This document shows, piece by piece, positions 7,543-15,079 of a stretch of 19,396 nt of DNA (positions within the stretch are counted from its first letter, which is position 1; each line of letters starts with the position of its first letter). The notes under the pieces are model-generated. The model was not told where the DNA came from, searched no databases, and was given only the letters and a program-made list of their open reading frames with translations. Position numbers and translations under genes: made by a program. Source of the stretch: an uncultured Streptococcus sp. (GTDB lineage: Bacteria > Bacillota > Bacilli > Lactobacillales > Streptococcaceae); assembly GCA_902470035.1 (NCBI GenBank), contig CABREZ010000010.1, forward strand, positions 1 to 19,396, given 5' to 3'.

Positions 7543-9927
7543 TTATTTATTTACGTTTTCCCATTTCCAGTTGTGTACTTCTGGAATATCATCACCATGT
7601 TCACGGATGTAAGCATTGTGGAAGGCGATTGTTTCGTCCATTTGAGCTGCGAATTCAGCTGCTTCTGCTCCAAGAGCCGCATTGGCTGCATCTTGTGCCA
7701 AGTGGAAACGATCCAATTCAGACATCACACGCATATCGAATGGTGTTGTAATATCTCCGTTTTCACGGTAACCATGTACACGAAGGTTATGGTTATGACG
7801 GTTGAAGAAGATATCACGGATCATGCCTTCGTAACCGTGAAAGGCAAAGATCACTGGTTTGTCAGTTGTGAAGACCTTGTCGAACTCTTCATCTGAAAGT
7901 CCACGCGCATCAACTGATGGGTGACGTAATTTCAAAATATCTACCACATTGACAAAGCGGATCTTCAATTCTGGGAAAGCCTTGTGCAAGATTGTGATGG
8001 CTGCAAGAGCTTCTAAGTTTGGCTCTGTACCTGCAGCTGCAATGACAAGATCTGGCTCTTCATCTGCTGAAACAGTTGATGCCCAATCGATCACCTTGTA
8101 TCCTTCACGAACCAATTCTTCTGCTTCATCAGCTGAGTAGAATTGAGGACGTGGGTGTTTTGAAGTAACGATCAAGTTTACCTTGTCTTCTGCCTTGAAG
8201 GCTTTATCCATCACTGCAAGCAAACTATTGGTATCTGCTGGCAAGTACTCACGGATGTATTCAGGAGTTTTCTCAGCCAAGTGAGTCAAGATACCTGGAT
8301 CTTGGTGAGTGTAGCCATTGTGATCTTGTTGGAAAACAGTTGAAGTCGCAATCAAGTTCAAGGCAGGGTAGTTTTTACGCCATGTCGTATGTGTCTTCGA
8401 TTTACGCAACCATTTGAAGTGTTGAGTAATCATAGAGTCTACGACACGAAGGAATGATTCGTAAGATGCGAAGAATCCATGACGACCTGTCAAGACATAT
8501 CCTTCGAGCATTCCTTCTGCTTGGTGCTCTGACAATTGAGAGTCAATGACACGTCCAGCAGGGCTCAAAGCTTCATCGTAGTCTGGTTTCGTACGTCCTA
8601 ACCATTGACGGCTTGTACGAGTGAAGACTTCTTGAAGACGGTTTGATTTGGTTTCATCTGGTCCAAAGATACGGAAGTTATCTGGATTCGCATCCACAAG
8701 ATCTGCTGCATACCTACCAAACTCGATCATATCTTGCGCCATGATGGCACCTGGTGTTTCGATCTTGAAGGCATGTTTCTTCCAATCAGCAGTGTTCATT
8801 GGTTTGATGACACCTGCGTTTGTGATTGGGTTCATAGCCATGCGACGGTCACCTTTTGGTGCGATTTCAGCAATTTCAGGAACTAGTTTACCAGTTTCGT
8901 CAAACAACTCTGCTGGGCGATAAGATTCCAACCATGAAAGAAGGGCATCTACATGCTCCATGTGGTGAGCATCTACTGGGATTGGCACTTGGTGCGCACG
9001 GAATCCACCTTCGATTGGTGTTCCTTCCCAAGCTTTTGGTCCAGTCCAACCTTTAGGAATACGAGCAATCAAGACAGGGTATACTGGTTGAGTTGCTTCT
9101 TCTGCAGAACCTTTGCGAGCTTCTTCTTGGACTTTCTTGATTTCTTCAATCGCTTCGTCCAATTTTTCTGCAAACAAAGCATGAGCTGCTTCGTGGTCGT
9201 CAGAAATAGCCGTTACGTCTGCAAAAATTGGTTTCCATCCAAGACCTTCAAAGAAGAGGGCCAATTCTTCGTCTGTTTTGCGTTCGAAGATTGTTGGGTT
9301 GTGGATCTTTCCACCGTTGAGGTAGAAGATTGGAAGAACAGCACCATCATTGACTGGGTTCAAGAAGGTAGTGGCCAACCAACCAGCCATCAATGGACCA
9401 GTTTCCCCTTCACCATCACCGATTACGGTTGCAGCAATCACATCTGGATTGTCCAAAACAGCTCCAGCTGCGTGAGAAAGAGCATAACCAAGCTCTCCAC
9501 CTTCGTGGATAGATCCTGGAGTTTCAGGTGCCGCGTGAGAGGCAATCCCTCCTGGGAATGAGAAGATTTTACATAGGTGTTTAAATCCTTCTTCATTTTG
9601 TGGGATATTTGGATTCAATTCTGTATAAGAACCATCTAAGTAAGAGTTGGACACCATTACTTGTCCACCATGACCTGGTCCTTCAATGTAGAACATATCC
9701 AAGTCATACTTGTTGATTGCACGGTTCAAGTGTGCGTAAATAAAGTTTTGTCCAGGTACAGTTCCCCAGTGTCCGATTGGGTGAGCCTTCAAGTCGTTTT
9801 CGACCACTTCACGTTTCAACAATGGGTTGTCTTTTAAGTACATTTGAGCAGCTGAAATATAGTTGGCTGCACGCCACCACGCATCCACTTTATCCAAGTA
9901 AGCTTTGCTGTTAAAATCAACAGTCAT
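7543..9927 (-). CDS. xfp: Xylulose-5-phosphate/fructose-6-phosphate phosphoketolase
   Basis: This 794-residue thiamine-diphosphate enzyme splits xylulose-5-P (and in many relatives fructose-6-P) with phosphate into acetyl-phosphate plus glyceraldehyde-3-P or erythrose-4-P. It supports pentose use and acetyl-phosphate supply in the cytosol. Numbered from ATG 9927, it has HPIGHWGTVPGQ near 49-60, GPGHGGQ near 83-89, the family signature EGGELGY (142-148), the ThDP/Mg signature GDGEGETG (170-177), and QDHNGYTHQDPG in the second half. Length is normal for the family. A longer frame opens at TTG 9942, but it would translate the Shine-Dalgarno (GAGAGGAGA, 3 nt from ATG 9927), so the ATG is preferred. 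The gene stands alone with its own terminator. Whether F6P is used cannot be read from the sequence. Confidence 0.96.
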   Translation of the reverse strand: MTVDFNSKAYLDKVDAWWRAANYISAAQMYLKDNPLLKREVVENDLKAHPIGHWGTVPGQNFIYAHLNRAINKYDLDMFYIEGPGHGGQVMVSNSYLDGSYTELNPNIPQNEEGFKHLCKIFSFPGGIASHAAPETPGSIHEGGELGYALSHAAGAVLDNPDVIAATVIGDGEGETGPLMAGWLATTFLNPVNDGAVLPIFYLNGGKIHNPTIFERKTDEELALFFEGLGWKPIFADVTAISDDHEAAHALFAEKLDEAIEEIKKVQEEARKGSAEEATQPVYPVLIARIPKGWTGPKAWEGTPIEGGFRAHQVPIPVDAHHMEHVDALLSWLESYRPAELFDETGKLVPEIAEIAPKGDRRMAMNPITNAGVIKPMNTADWKKHAFKIETPGAIMAQDMIEFGRYAADLVDANPDNFRIFGPDETKSNRLQEVFTRTSRQWLGRTKPDYDEALSPAGRVIDSQLSEHQAEGMLEGYVLTGRHGFFASYESFLRVVDSMITQHFKWLRKSKTHTTWRKNYPALNLIATSTVFQQDHNGYTHQDPGILTHLAEKTPEYIREYLPADTNSLLAVMDKAFKAEDKVNLIVTSKHPRPQFYSADEAEELVREGYKVIDWASTVSADEEPDLVIAAAGTEPNLEALAAITILHKAFPELKIRFVNVVDILKLRHPSVDARGLSDEEFDKVFTTDKPVIFAFHGYEGMIRDIFFNRHNHNLRVHGYRENGDITTPFDMRVMSELDRFHLAQDAANAALGAEAAEFAAQMDETIAFHNAYIREHGDDIPEVHNWKWENVNK

Positions 9928-10012
9928 ATTGTCTCCTCTCAAATTCTAGCTATGATTCTTATGAATTAGAATCCAGTGCAAGTATTTAGGTTATAAACAT
10001 TCTGTTTCATTC

Positions 10013-10040
10013 ATATTAAGACAGAACGAACGCGAACCAA
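10013..10040 (-). promoter_or_regulatory. Tentative xfp promoter (proximal)
   Basis: On the minus strand, TTGGTT (10040-10035) and TAATAT (10018-10013) are separated by 16 bp. The leader would be about 80 nt and contain the GATTCT/AGAATC hairpin (9954-9959 with 9968-9973). The match is moderate. Confidence 0.35.
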
Positions 10041-10104
10041 ATTTAATTCAATTCTTTTCTATTCTATCAATAATTTAGCTTTTTGTATATAGAAAAAATT
10101 AAAA

Positions 10105-10133
10105 AAAATATAGTTTTTTATAAAAAGTTGCAA
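10105..10133 (-). promoter_or_regulatory. Tentative xfp promoter (distal)
   Basis: On the minus strand, TTGCAA (10133-10128) and TATTTT (10110-10105) have 17-bp spacing in a very AT-rich stretch (10080-10130). The low complexity makes chance matches likely. It may instead act as an UP-like element for the proximal promoter. Confidence 0.25.
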
Positions 10134-10176
10134 ATCTCTTCTAAAATCAAAGCATTTTTCAATCATTTTACAAACA

Positions 10177-10203
10177 GCTTTTTGCTTAGACCACTCAAAA
10201 AGC
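10177..10203. repeat. 8-bp inverted repeat in the xfp / unknown-gene divergent region
   Basis: GCTTTTTG (10177-10184) and CAAAAAGC (10196-10203) pair perfectly around an 11-nt loop. Neither side carries a clear T-tract, so it is not a convincing terminator. The 360-nt gap between xfp and the next gene otherwise holds promoters and AT-rich DNA and no gene. Confidence 0.4.
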
Positions 10204-10231
10204 CTTTGAAATCAGCTATCTATAAATCCCC

Positions 10232-10260
10232 TTGTCTCATAAAATCTTTCATGATATACT
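10232..10260 (+). promoter_or_regulatory. Promoter of the unknown two-TM protein gene
   Basis: TTGTCT (10232-10237) and TATACT (10255-10260) have 17-bp spacing. The start should fall near 10267, about 20 nt before the ATG. Confidence 0.8.
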
Positions 10261-10287
10261 TTAGATATCAAACTAAAGGAGATCGTT

Positions 10288-11259
10288 ATGATGAAGGAAA
10301 AACGCAATAAAGGTTTTGTGTCAGGTCTGGTGCTTGCCCTTGTCTTTCTTGCATTCGCAGGATTAGTATTTTCATTATGGATGGGACGCCAGAACCCTTC
10401 TACTAGCTTTGCGAAGGCAGAAAAGTCTGGGGACCCTGTAACGATGCAAGTCTATGATATTACACGAGAACCTGTCGGAACTGTGGATAACGGCCACGTC
10501 CTCTATATCGTCCAGTACGATAACCAAAATGATGGTAAATTTGCAGGGATCGAAGCCAAAAAAGACGATGCGACGATTAAAGAAATCGTTGATAAGGCAA
10601 AAAATGGGGAACTGCTGACCAAACCTTATCAACTAAAAGGAACGCAATTAGCCCCTTTGGCAAAGGATAGCAAAAATACGTCTCGTAACGGTCGCCTTGT
10701 CGGTTATAGTGAGTACATCCATTCCCTTCTCGACCCGACTTCTGTCGTGTCCCTTAATATGACTACCAGTTATTACTTAAGCCTTACAGAGTACAACAAA
10801 GACTCCTTATTCCTCTTGATTGGTTCAGCTGCTCTTGCTGGACTTTCTATCATAATGGTCGTAGCCAGCTTCTCCGTTCGGAAACGGACCATTGCTTCCT
10901 ATCAGGAACTCCACCAAAACTATCCCGAACTCCAAGGAGATCTGTCCCGCCTGTCTGATGGAGCCAGCTACTACAATCAAGACTTAAAAGTTATCTTGTA
11001 CAAAAATCATTTGATCACCTATTTCAGAGGAACGCAAACGATTGATTTACGAGAGGTTCAACAACTATACTTACATGTCACTCGAGTTCGTCAATCAGGG
11101 ATTGCTCGCTCAATCTTCCAATTGTGCTACATCCGCAAGGACAAACCAAAGAAACAGCACCGCCTAGCCATTAAGAATAAGAAGAATGCTGAAGAACAAC
11201 TCTACACTCTTTTTGCACAGGTGTCTGAGCGATTCCCAGATGTCAAGGTTGGCATTTAA
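10288..11259 (+). CDS. Two-TM membrane protein of unknown function with a large cytosolic C-terminal domain
   Basis: This is a 323-residue protein I do not recognise. A basic N-terminus is followed by a membrane segment (about 11-31), an extracytoplasmic region (about 32-172), a second membrane segment (about 173-195) closed by RKR, and a C-terminal domain of about 125 residues. The C-terminal part (YNQDLKVILYKNHLITYF onward) alternates hydrophobic and charged residues, with a final helix. It is reminiscent of the PH-like domains of other Firmicute membrane proteins, but that is only an impression. AAAGGAG at 10275-10281 is 6 nt before ATG 10288; ATG 10291 is an alternative start. The gene has its own promoter and a strong terminator, so it is monocistronic. 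Its position divergent to xfp does not define a role. Confidence 0.85.
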   Translation: MMKEKRNKGFVSGLVLALVFLAFAGLVFSLWMGRQNPSTSFAKAEKSGDPVTMQVYDITREPVGTVDNGHVLYIVQYDNQNDGKFAGIEAKKDDATIKEIVDKAKNGELLTKPYQLKGTQLAPLAKDSKNTSRNGRLVGYSEYIHSLLDPTSVVSLNMTTSYYLSLTEYNKDSLFLLIGSAALAGLSIIMVVASFSVRKRTIASYQELHQNYPELQGDLSRLSDGASYYNQDLKVILYKNHLITYFRGTQTIDLREVQQLYLHVTRVRQSGIARSIFQLCYIRKDKPKKQHRLAIKNKKNAEEQLYTLFAQVSERFPDVKVGI

Positions 11260-11299
11260 AGATTTTCCAACTCCCTTTGGAAATACTGTTCTCAGCACT

Positions 11300-11340
11300 A
11301 AAATCCCCTCATCAGAATCAGTTGATGAGGGGATTTTTTT
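11300..11340 (+). terminator. Terminator of the unknown two-TM protein gene
   Basis: A 15-bp perfect stem (11300-11314 with 11323-11337), including a CCCCTCATC/GATGAGGGG core, closes an 8-nt loop and ends in seven T's. It lies 40 nt after the stop. Confidence 0.95.
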
Positions 11341-11369
11341 CTATTTAGGTCACATTTGAAACGAGAAGA

Positions 11370-11503
11370 TCAAATCACTTTTTTACCATTTTTATAGACA
11401 TCTGTCACTGGTTGGTCGCAAAGAAATAGAAGAGATAATCTAGATTTGGTGCATCGTAAATCGTGATATCGGCTTGTCAAACAAGATCTAAGCTTCCGAT
11501 TTT
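11370..11503 (-). pseudogene. hutI: Decayed C-terminal fragment of imidazolonepropionase (HutI)
   Basis: Read on the minus strand, the DNA encodes KIGSLDLV, then an in-frame TGA (11479-11477), then QADITIYDAPNLDYLFYFF and ATNQ. A single-base loss near 11406-11410 shifts the frame, and VTDVYKNGKKVI then runs to a stop at 11370. Joined, this matches the C-terminus of streptococcal HutI (ADIxIxDAPNxDYxFYFFATN...VYKxG), the enzyme that opens imidazolonepropionate in histidine breakdown. Upstream of about 11503 the similarity fades, and the metEF terminator follows at 11551, so perhaps 45 of roughly 420 codons remain. One stop, one frameshift and the missing 5' end make it a relic. The family call is from memory of HutI sequences. 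Confidence 0.8.
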
Positions 11504-11550
11504 TAGGATTACTATAAAAAAGTGTATCTTCGCATGTATTTTTCTTAAAC

Positions 11551-11623
11551 AAAAAAATCAAAAGAGAGAGGAGCAAGAGGGTACTTTTGAATTCCCTCTG
11601 TTCTTCTCCCTATTTTTTGATTT
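11551..11623 (-). terminator. Long imperfect terminator hairpin of the metEF operon
   Basis: On the minus strand the metF stop is followed at once by a hairpin. The outer arms AAATCAAAA/TTTTGATTT and inner arms AGAGGG/CCCTCT are joined by an imperfect GGGAGAAG/CTCCTCTC middle, and the end is a T-rich tract (11557-11551). It terminates the methionine transcript before the hutI remnant. Confidence 0.75.
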
Positions 11624-11624
11624 C

Positions 11625-12500
11625 TCAACTCACTTCAAGTTTGGTTTTGTGGTGGAAGAGAGCTTCCGTAGCCTGATGCACTTGATGAGCTACTTCTGCA
11701 TTATTCATCGTGTATAGATGAATTCCTGCTACATCTTGAGTAACCAAATCCACGATTTGGTCTACAGTATAGGCAAGTCCTGCTGCTCTGAGAGATTCAG
11801 GGTCATTCTCATACTTGTCCAAGATAGCCTTAAACTTACGTGGGAGATGAATGTTCTCACAAGTCTTCAGTAGACGAAGAGCTTGATTACGGTTAATAAT
11901 CGGCATGATCCCCGCATGAATGGGAACATCAATACCTGCCAAGGTACACTTGTCTTGGAAATCATAGAAACGCTCATTGTCAAAGAAAAGTTGCGTTACG
12001 AGACTGGAGCAGCCTGCGTCCACTTTCTTCTTGAGATTTTGAATATCCGAGATCTGATTTGGAGAGTCAGGGTGCCCCTCTGGGTAGCAAGCGCCAACAA
12101 TATCAAAGTGAGGGGCTTGCTCCTTGATGAACTCAATCAAGTCTGTGGCGTAACGAAAATCCTTTTGAGGCTCAACACCCGGAATGATATCTCCACGAAG
12201 AGCCAAGATTTTCTGAACCCCAACCTTATCCAAATCTGCAATAGTCTCAGCCACCTTATCCTTAGTTAGGTAGATAGCTGGCAAGTGAGCAATGGTCGGA
12301 ATCTCCAAGTCATTTTGGATATAGTCTGCCAAACGAACCGTCGTCTCTTTGATATTAAATTTATTATTGCTGGCAGTCACACTGATGAAGTGGGGAGCCA
12401 AGCCCTGCATATCTTTTAGGGCTGCAATAATTTTGTCATTGCCTACTGCTGGGTTTGGAGGGAAAACTTCAAATGAGAGTGACGGTGTTTGACGCGACAT
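11625..12500 (-). CDS. metF: 5,10-methylenetetrahydrofolate reductase
   Basis: This 291-residue FAD enzyme reduces 5,10-methylene-THF to 5-methyl-THF, the methyl donor used by MetE. Numbered from ATG 12500, it has FEVFPPNP with the conserved Glu11, SVTASNN at 40-46, LRGD at 101-104 (the Asp near the flavin), and ACYPEGHP at 137-144. Length is normal for the short bacterial type. A longer frame opens with TTG at 12539, but its extra 13 residues are unlike the family and AAAAAGG lies about 9 nt before ATG 12500. The start is 62 bp after the metE stop on the same strand with no terminator between, so metE-metF is an operon. Confidence 0.95.
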   Translation of the reverse strand: MSRQTPSLSFEVFPPNPAVGNDKIIAALKDMQGLAPHFISVTASNNKFNIKETTVRLADYIQNDLEIPTIAHLPAIYLTKDKVAETIADLDKVGVQKILALRGDIIPGVEPQKDFRYATDLIEFIKEQAPHFDIVGACYPEGHPDSPNQISDIQNLKKKVDAGCSSLVTQLFFDNERFYDFQDKCTLAGIDVPIHAGIMPIINRNQALRLLKTCENIHLPRKFKAILDKYENDPESLRAAGLAYTVDQIVDLVTQDVAGIHLYTMNNAEVAHQVHQATEALFHHKTKLEVS

Positions 12501-12562
12501 ATGTAATAACCTTTTTCTAGTTGATTTCTTACTGATCAACCAAGTATGGAGAACTGCTTTTC

Positions 12563-14812
12563 TTACAATTTCTCACGCGCAACTTTCGCAGCTTCTACAA
12601 GGCGGATCAAGCTTTCTTTCGTTTCTTTAATTCCACGTGTTTTCAAACCACAGTCAGGGTTGATCCAAACTTTTCTGCTTGGTACTTTCGCAAGGATTGC
12701 TTCGATTGTGTGGTCGATTTCGCCTTCGTTAGGCACACGAGGTGAGTGGATATCGTAAACCCCAGGTCCAACTTCTGTTTGGAAGTTTTTCGCTTTGAGT
12801 TCGTCCAAGATTTCAAGGTTTGAACGACTCGCTTCAAATGAGATGACGTCTGCATCCATGTTATCGATGGCTGGGATGATATCTGTAAATTCTGAGTAAC
12901 ACATGTGAGTGTGGATTTGTGTGTCTGGTGCTACTGTTGAGTGTACCAAACGGAAGGCTGGAATAGCCCAGTCAAGGTAGTCTTCATACCAGTCACTACG
13001 ACGGAGTGGCAATTTTTCACGAAGAGCAGCCTCGTCGATTTGGATGATTTTCACACCTGCAGCTTCAAGATCAAGAACTTCATCTTTGATTGCAAGAGCG
13101 ATTTGAAGAGTTGAATCCTTGATAGAGATGTCTTCACGTGGGAATGACCAGTTAAGAATTGTAACAGGTCCAGTCAACATCCCTTTAACAGGTTTGTTAG
13201 TACGGCTTTGTGCGTAGCTAGACCATTTGACAGTGATAGGGTTGAGACGAGTTACATCACCCCAGATGATTGGTGGTTTCACCCCACGCATACCGTATGA
13301 TTGTACCCAACCATTCTTAGAGAAGAGGTAACCTGACAAGTTTTGACCGAAGTACTCAACCATGTCATTCCGCTCGAATTCACCGTGTACAAGTACGTCA
13401 AATCCAACTTCTTCTTGCCATTTGATCCATTCGTCAATGGTTTCAGCAAGGAAGGCATCGTATTCTTCTTGTGACAATTCACCCTTACGGAAGGCCAAAC
13501 GTTTCGCACGAACTTCTTTCGTTTGAGGGAAGGATCCGATGGTTGTTGTTGGAAGAGCTGGAAGTTTGAAGGCATCTTCTTGGATAGCTTCACGTTCAGC
13601 AAAAGCTGGCAAACGAGTGTAGTCTGCGTCTGTCAATCCAGCGATACGCGCACGAAGTTCTGCATTTGCTCCGACACGTTCAGTCGCAAAGAGTTCTTTG
13701 TTTGCTGCAAGAGCTTCTGCTCCTTGACCGTTGCGGATAGCATCCAAGTCACGAAGTTCTTCCAATTTTTCAACAGCAAAGGCAAAGTGGTTCAAGATAG
13801 CTGGCTCAAAGTCTTCATTTGCTGTTGTAAATGGCACATGAAGAAGTGAGCATGAGCTAGTCAATACGATATTTTCAGCTGGTACTTGTTTCAAGATTTC
13901 TAAGCTTGCTTCGTAGTTGTTGCGCCAGATGTTCTTACCATTGACAATCCCTGCATAAAGAGTCTTGTCAGCTGGGAAGCCACCTTTAACGAGTTCAAGA
14001 GTTTTCTTCCCTTCCACAAAGTCCAAACCGATCGCATCTACTGGCAAGTTCACAAGGTCAGCGTAAACGTCACGTACGTCACCAAAGTAAGTTTGGATCA
14101 AGACCTCAAGACCCTTTTTGTCAGCCAAGAGCTTGTTGTAAAGGTTCAAGAAGAGCGCTTTTTCTTCAGCTGTCAAATCTTTAACAAGAGCTGCTTCATC
14201 CAGTTGGATACGAGTTGCACCAAGCTCAGCCAATTTAGCAAAAACATCTTGGTAAGCAGCTACTAAGCTATCCACGAAGTCTTCAGCTTTCACGCCTTCT
14301 TCGAAGTCTGACAATTGAAGGAAAGTGAATGGCCCAACCACAACTGGACGAGTGTCAAGACCCAATTCTTTCGCTTCTTGGTACTCATCAAAAATCTTGT
14401 GACCAGCCAATTTGACTTCTGTTGTTTTTTCAAATTTTGGAACGATGTAGTGGTAGTTGGTGTTGAACCATTTCTTCATTGGAAGAGCACGCACATCCCC
14501 TCTTTCTCCTTGGTAACCACGCGCCAAGGCAAAGTAGCGTTCAAGGTCAGACAAGTCCAAGTTTTGAACAGATGCAGGAACCACGTTGAAGAGGAAAGCA
14601 GCATCTAGGAAGTTGTCATAATGTGAAAAGTCATTTGATGGGATTTCAGTAATGCCTTTTTCTTTGACAATGTTCCAGTGTTTGGCACGCAATTCTTTTG
14701 CAGCATCCAACAAATCTTCAGCTGTAATTTCGTTTCTAAAATATTTCTCAGTTGTAAATTTTAGTTCGCGGAATTCACCCAAACGAGGGAATCCGATAAT
14801 TGTAGTTGACAT
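12563..14812 (-). CDS. metE: Cobalamin-independent methionine synthase
   Basis: This 749-residue zinc enzyme transfers the methyl group of 5-methyl-THF-polyglutamate to homocysteine, the last step of methionine synthesis. The N-terminal barrel starts TTIIGFPRLGEFRELK. The C-terminal catalytic barrel starts near 418 (LPTTTIGSFPQT). The zinc ligands His636 and Cys638 (HTHMCYSEF), Glu660 and Cys721 (NPDCGLKTRG) sit at a constant offset of 5 from the E. coli positions. GGAGG 7 nt before the ATG fixes the start. It is the first gene of metEF. The upstream DNA is rich in dyads that may bind a LysR-type methionine regulator. Confidence 0.97.
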   Translation of the reverse strand: MSTTIIGFPRLGEFRELKFTTEKYFRNEITAEDLLDAAKELRAKHWNIVKEKGITEIPSNDFSHYDNFLDAAFLFNVVPASVQNLDLSDLERYFALARGYQGERGDVRALPMKKWFNTNYHYIVPKFEKTTEVKLAGHKIFDEYQEAKELGLDTRPVVVGPFTFLQLSDFEEGVKAEDFVDSLVAAYQDVFAKLAELGATRIQLDEAALVKDLTAEEKALFLNLYNKLLADKKGLEVLIQTYFGDVRDVYADLVNLPVDAIGLDFVEGKKTLELVKGGFPADKTLYAGIVNGKNIWRNNYEASLEILKQVPAENIVLTSSCSLLHVPFTTANEDFEPAILNHFAFAVEKLEELRDLDAIRNGQGAEALAANKELFATERVGANAELRARIAGLTDADYTRLPAFAEREAIQEDAFKLPALPTTTIGSFPQTKEVRAKRLAFRKGELSQEEYDAFLAETIDEWIKWQEEVGFDVLVHGEFERNDMVEYFGQNLSGYLFSKNGWVQSYGMRGVKPPIIWGDVTRLNPITVKWSSYAQSRTNKPVKGMLTGPVTILNWSFPREDISIKDSTLQIALAIKDEVLDLEAAGVKIIQIDEAALREKLPLRRSDWYEDYLDWAIPAFRLVHSTVAPDTQIHTHMCYSEFTDIIPAIDNMDADVISFEASRSNLEILDELKAKNFQTEVGPGVYDIHSPRVPNEGEIDHTIEAILAKVPSRKVWINPDCGLKTRGIKETKESLIRLVEAAKVAREKL

Positions 14813-14850
14813 GTTTTGTCCTCCAAAAATTCAAGTTGAGTCTATCTTAT

Positions 14851-14988
14851 CAGAAGAAGCCCCTTCTGTATAATTGCTTTTCAATGGTTTACGATATAGC
14901 CAGAAGCTATAACCTTATAGATCAAGGGTTTTCGTCGCTTGCCATTGACCAGAACTAATAGTTCTTATAAAAAATAACTATAAGGTTT
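14851..14988 (-). promoter_or_regulatory. metE: metE upstream control region with several dyads
   Basis: Seen in the sequence: CTATAA/TTATAG around two bases (14907-14920); a perfect AGAACTA-A-TAGTTCT dyad (14951-14965); ATAGTT/AACTAT 12 bp apart (14958-14963, 14976-14981); a distant pair AACCTTATAG (14911-14920) and CTATAAGGTT (14978-14987); and a CAGAAG/CTTCTG hairpin (14851-14868). A possible -10 TATACA (14872-14867) lacks a -35, as expected for an activated promoter. TATAGTT/AACTATA half-sites are reported for the streptococcal methionine regulator MtaR/MetR. I see no SAM riboswitch or T-box motif. Confidence 0.5.
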
Positions 14989-15042
14989 CTACTAGACAGA
15001 CCGAGGCCCCTCCCATTGGACAGTCCTCGTCTCCGCTAAAAC

Positions 15043-15071
15043 AAAAAAAGAAGCTATACGCTTCTTTTTTT
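15043..15071 (-). terminator. Terminator of dexB
   Basis: A perfect 12-bp stem (15043-15054 with 15060-15071), with GAAGC/GCTTC next to a 5-nt loop and A7/T7 tails, lies 8 nt past the dexB stop. The A/T tails are symmetrical, so it could also work on the plus strand. Confidence 0.92.
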
Positions 15072-15079
15072 GTAGGAAC

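Noticed and set aside
8953..9561. 202-codon plus-strand frame inside xfp
   Set aside because: It is a shadow of the highly biased xfp codons, with Trp/Phe/Ser-rich translation unlike a protein family.
9943..10080. cre site upstream of xfp
   Set aside because: Segments with central CG (around 10030) do not fit TGNAANCGNTNNCA on either strand.
11370..11576. 68-codon minus-strand small protein in the gap before metF
   Set aside because: Only its last 12 codons are in the original hutI frame; the rest is the frameshifted reading of the remnant and the metEF terminator.
14869..14874. Plus-strand TATAAT near metE
   Set aside because: It has no -35 at proper spacing, and any transcript would run antisense to nothing recognisable before dexB's terminator.
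14813..15079. SAM riboswitch or T-box upstream of metE
   Set aside because: I found no T-box AGGGTGGNACCGCG motif and no SAM-I or SMK core; the repeats look more like operator dyads.
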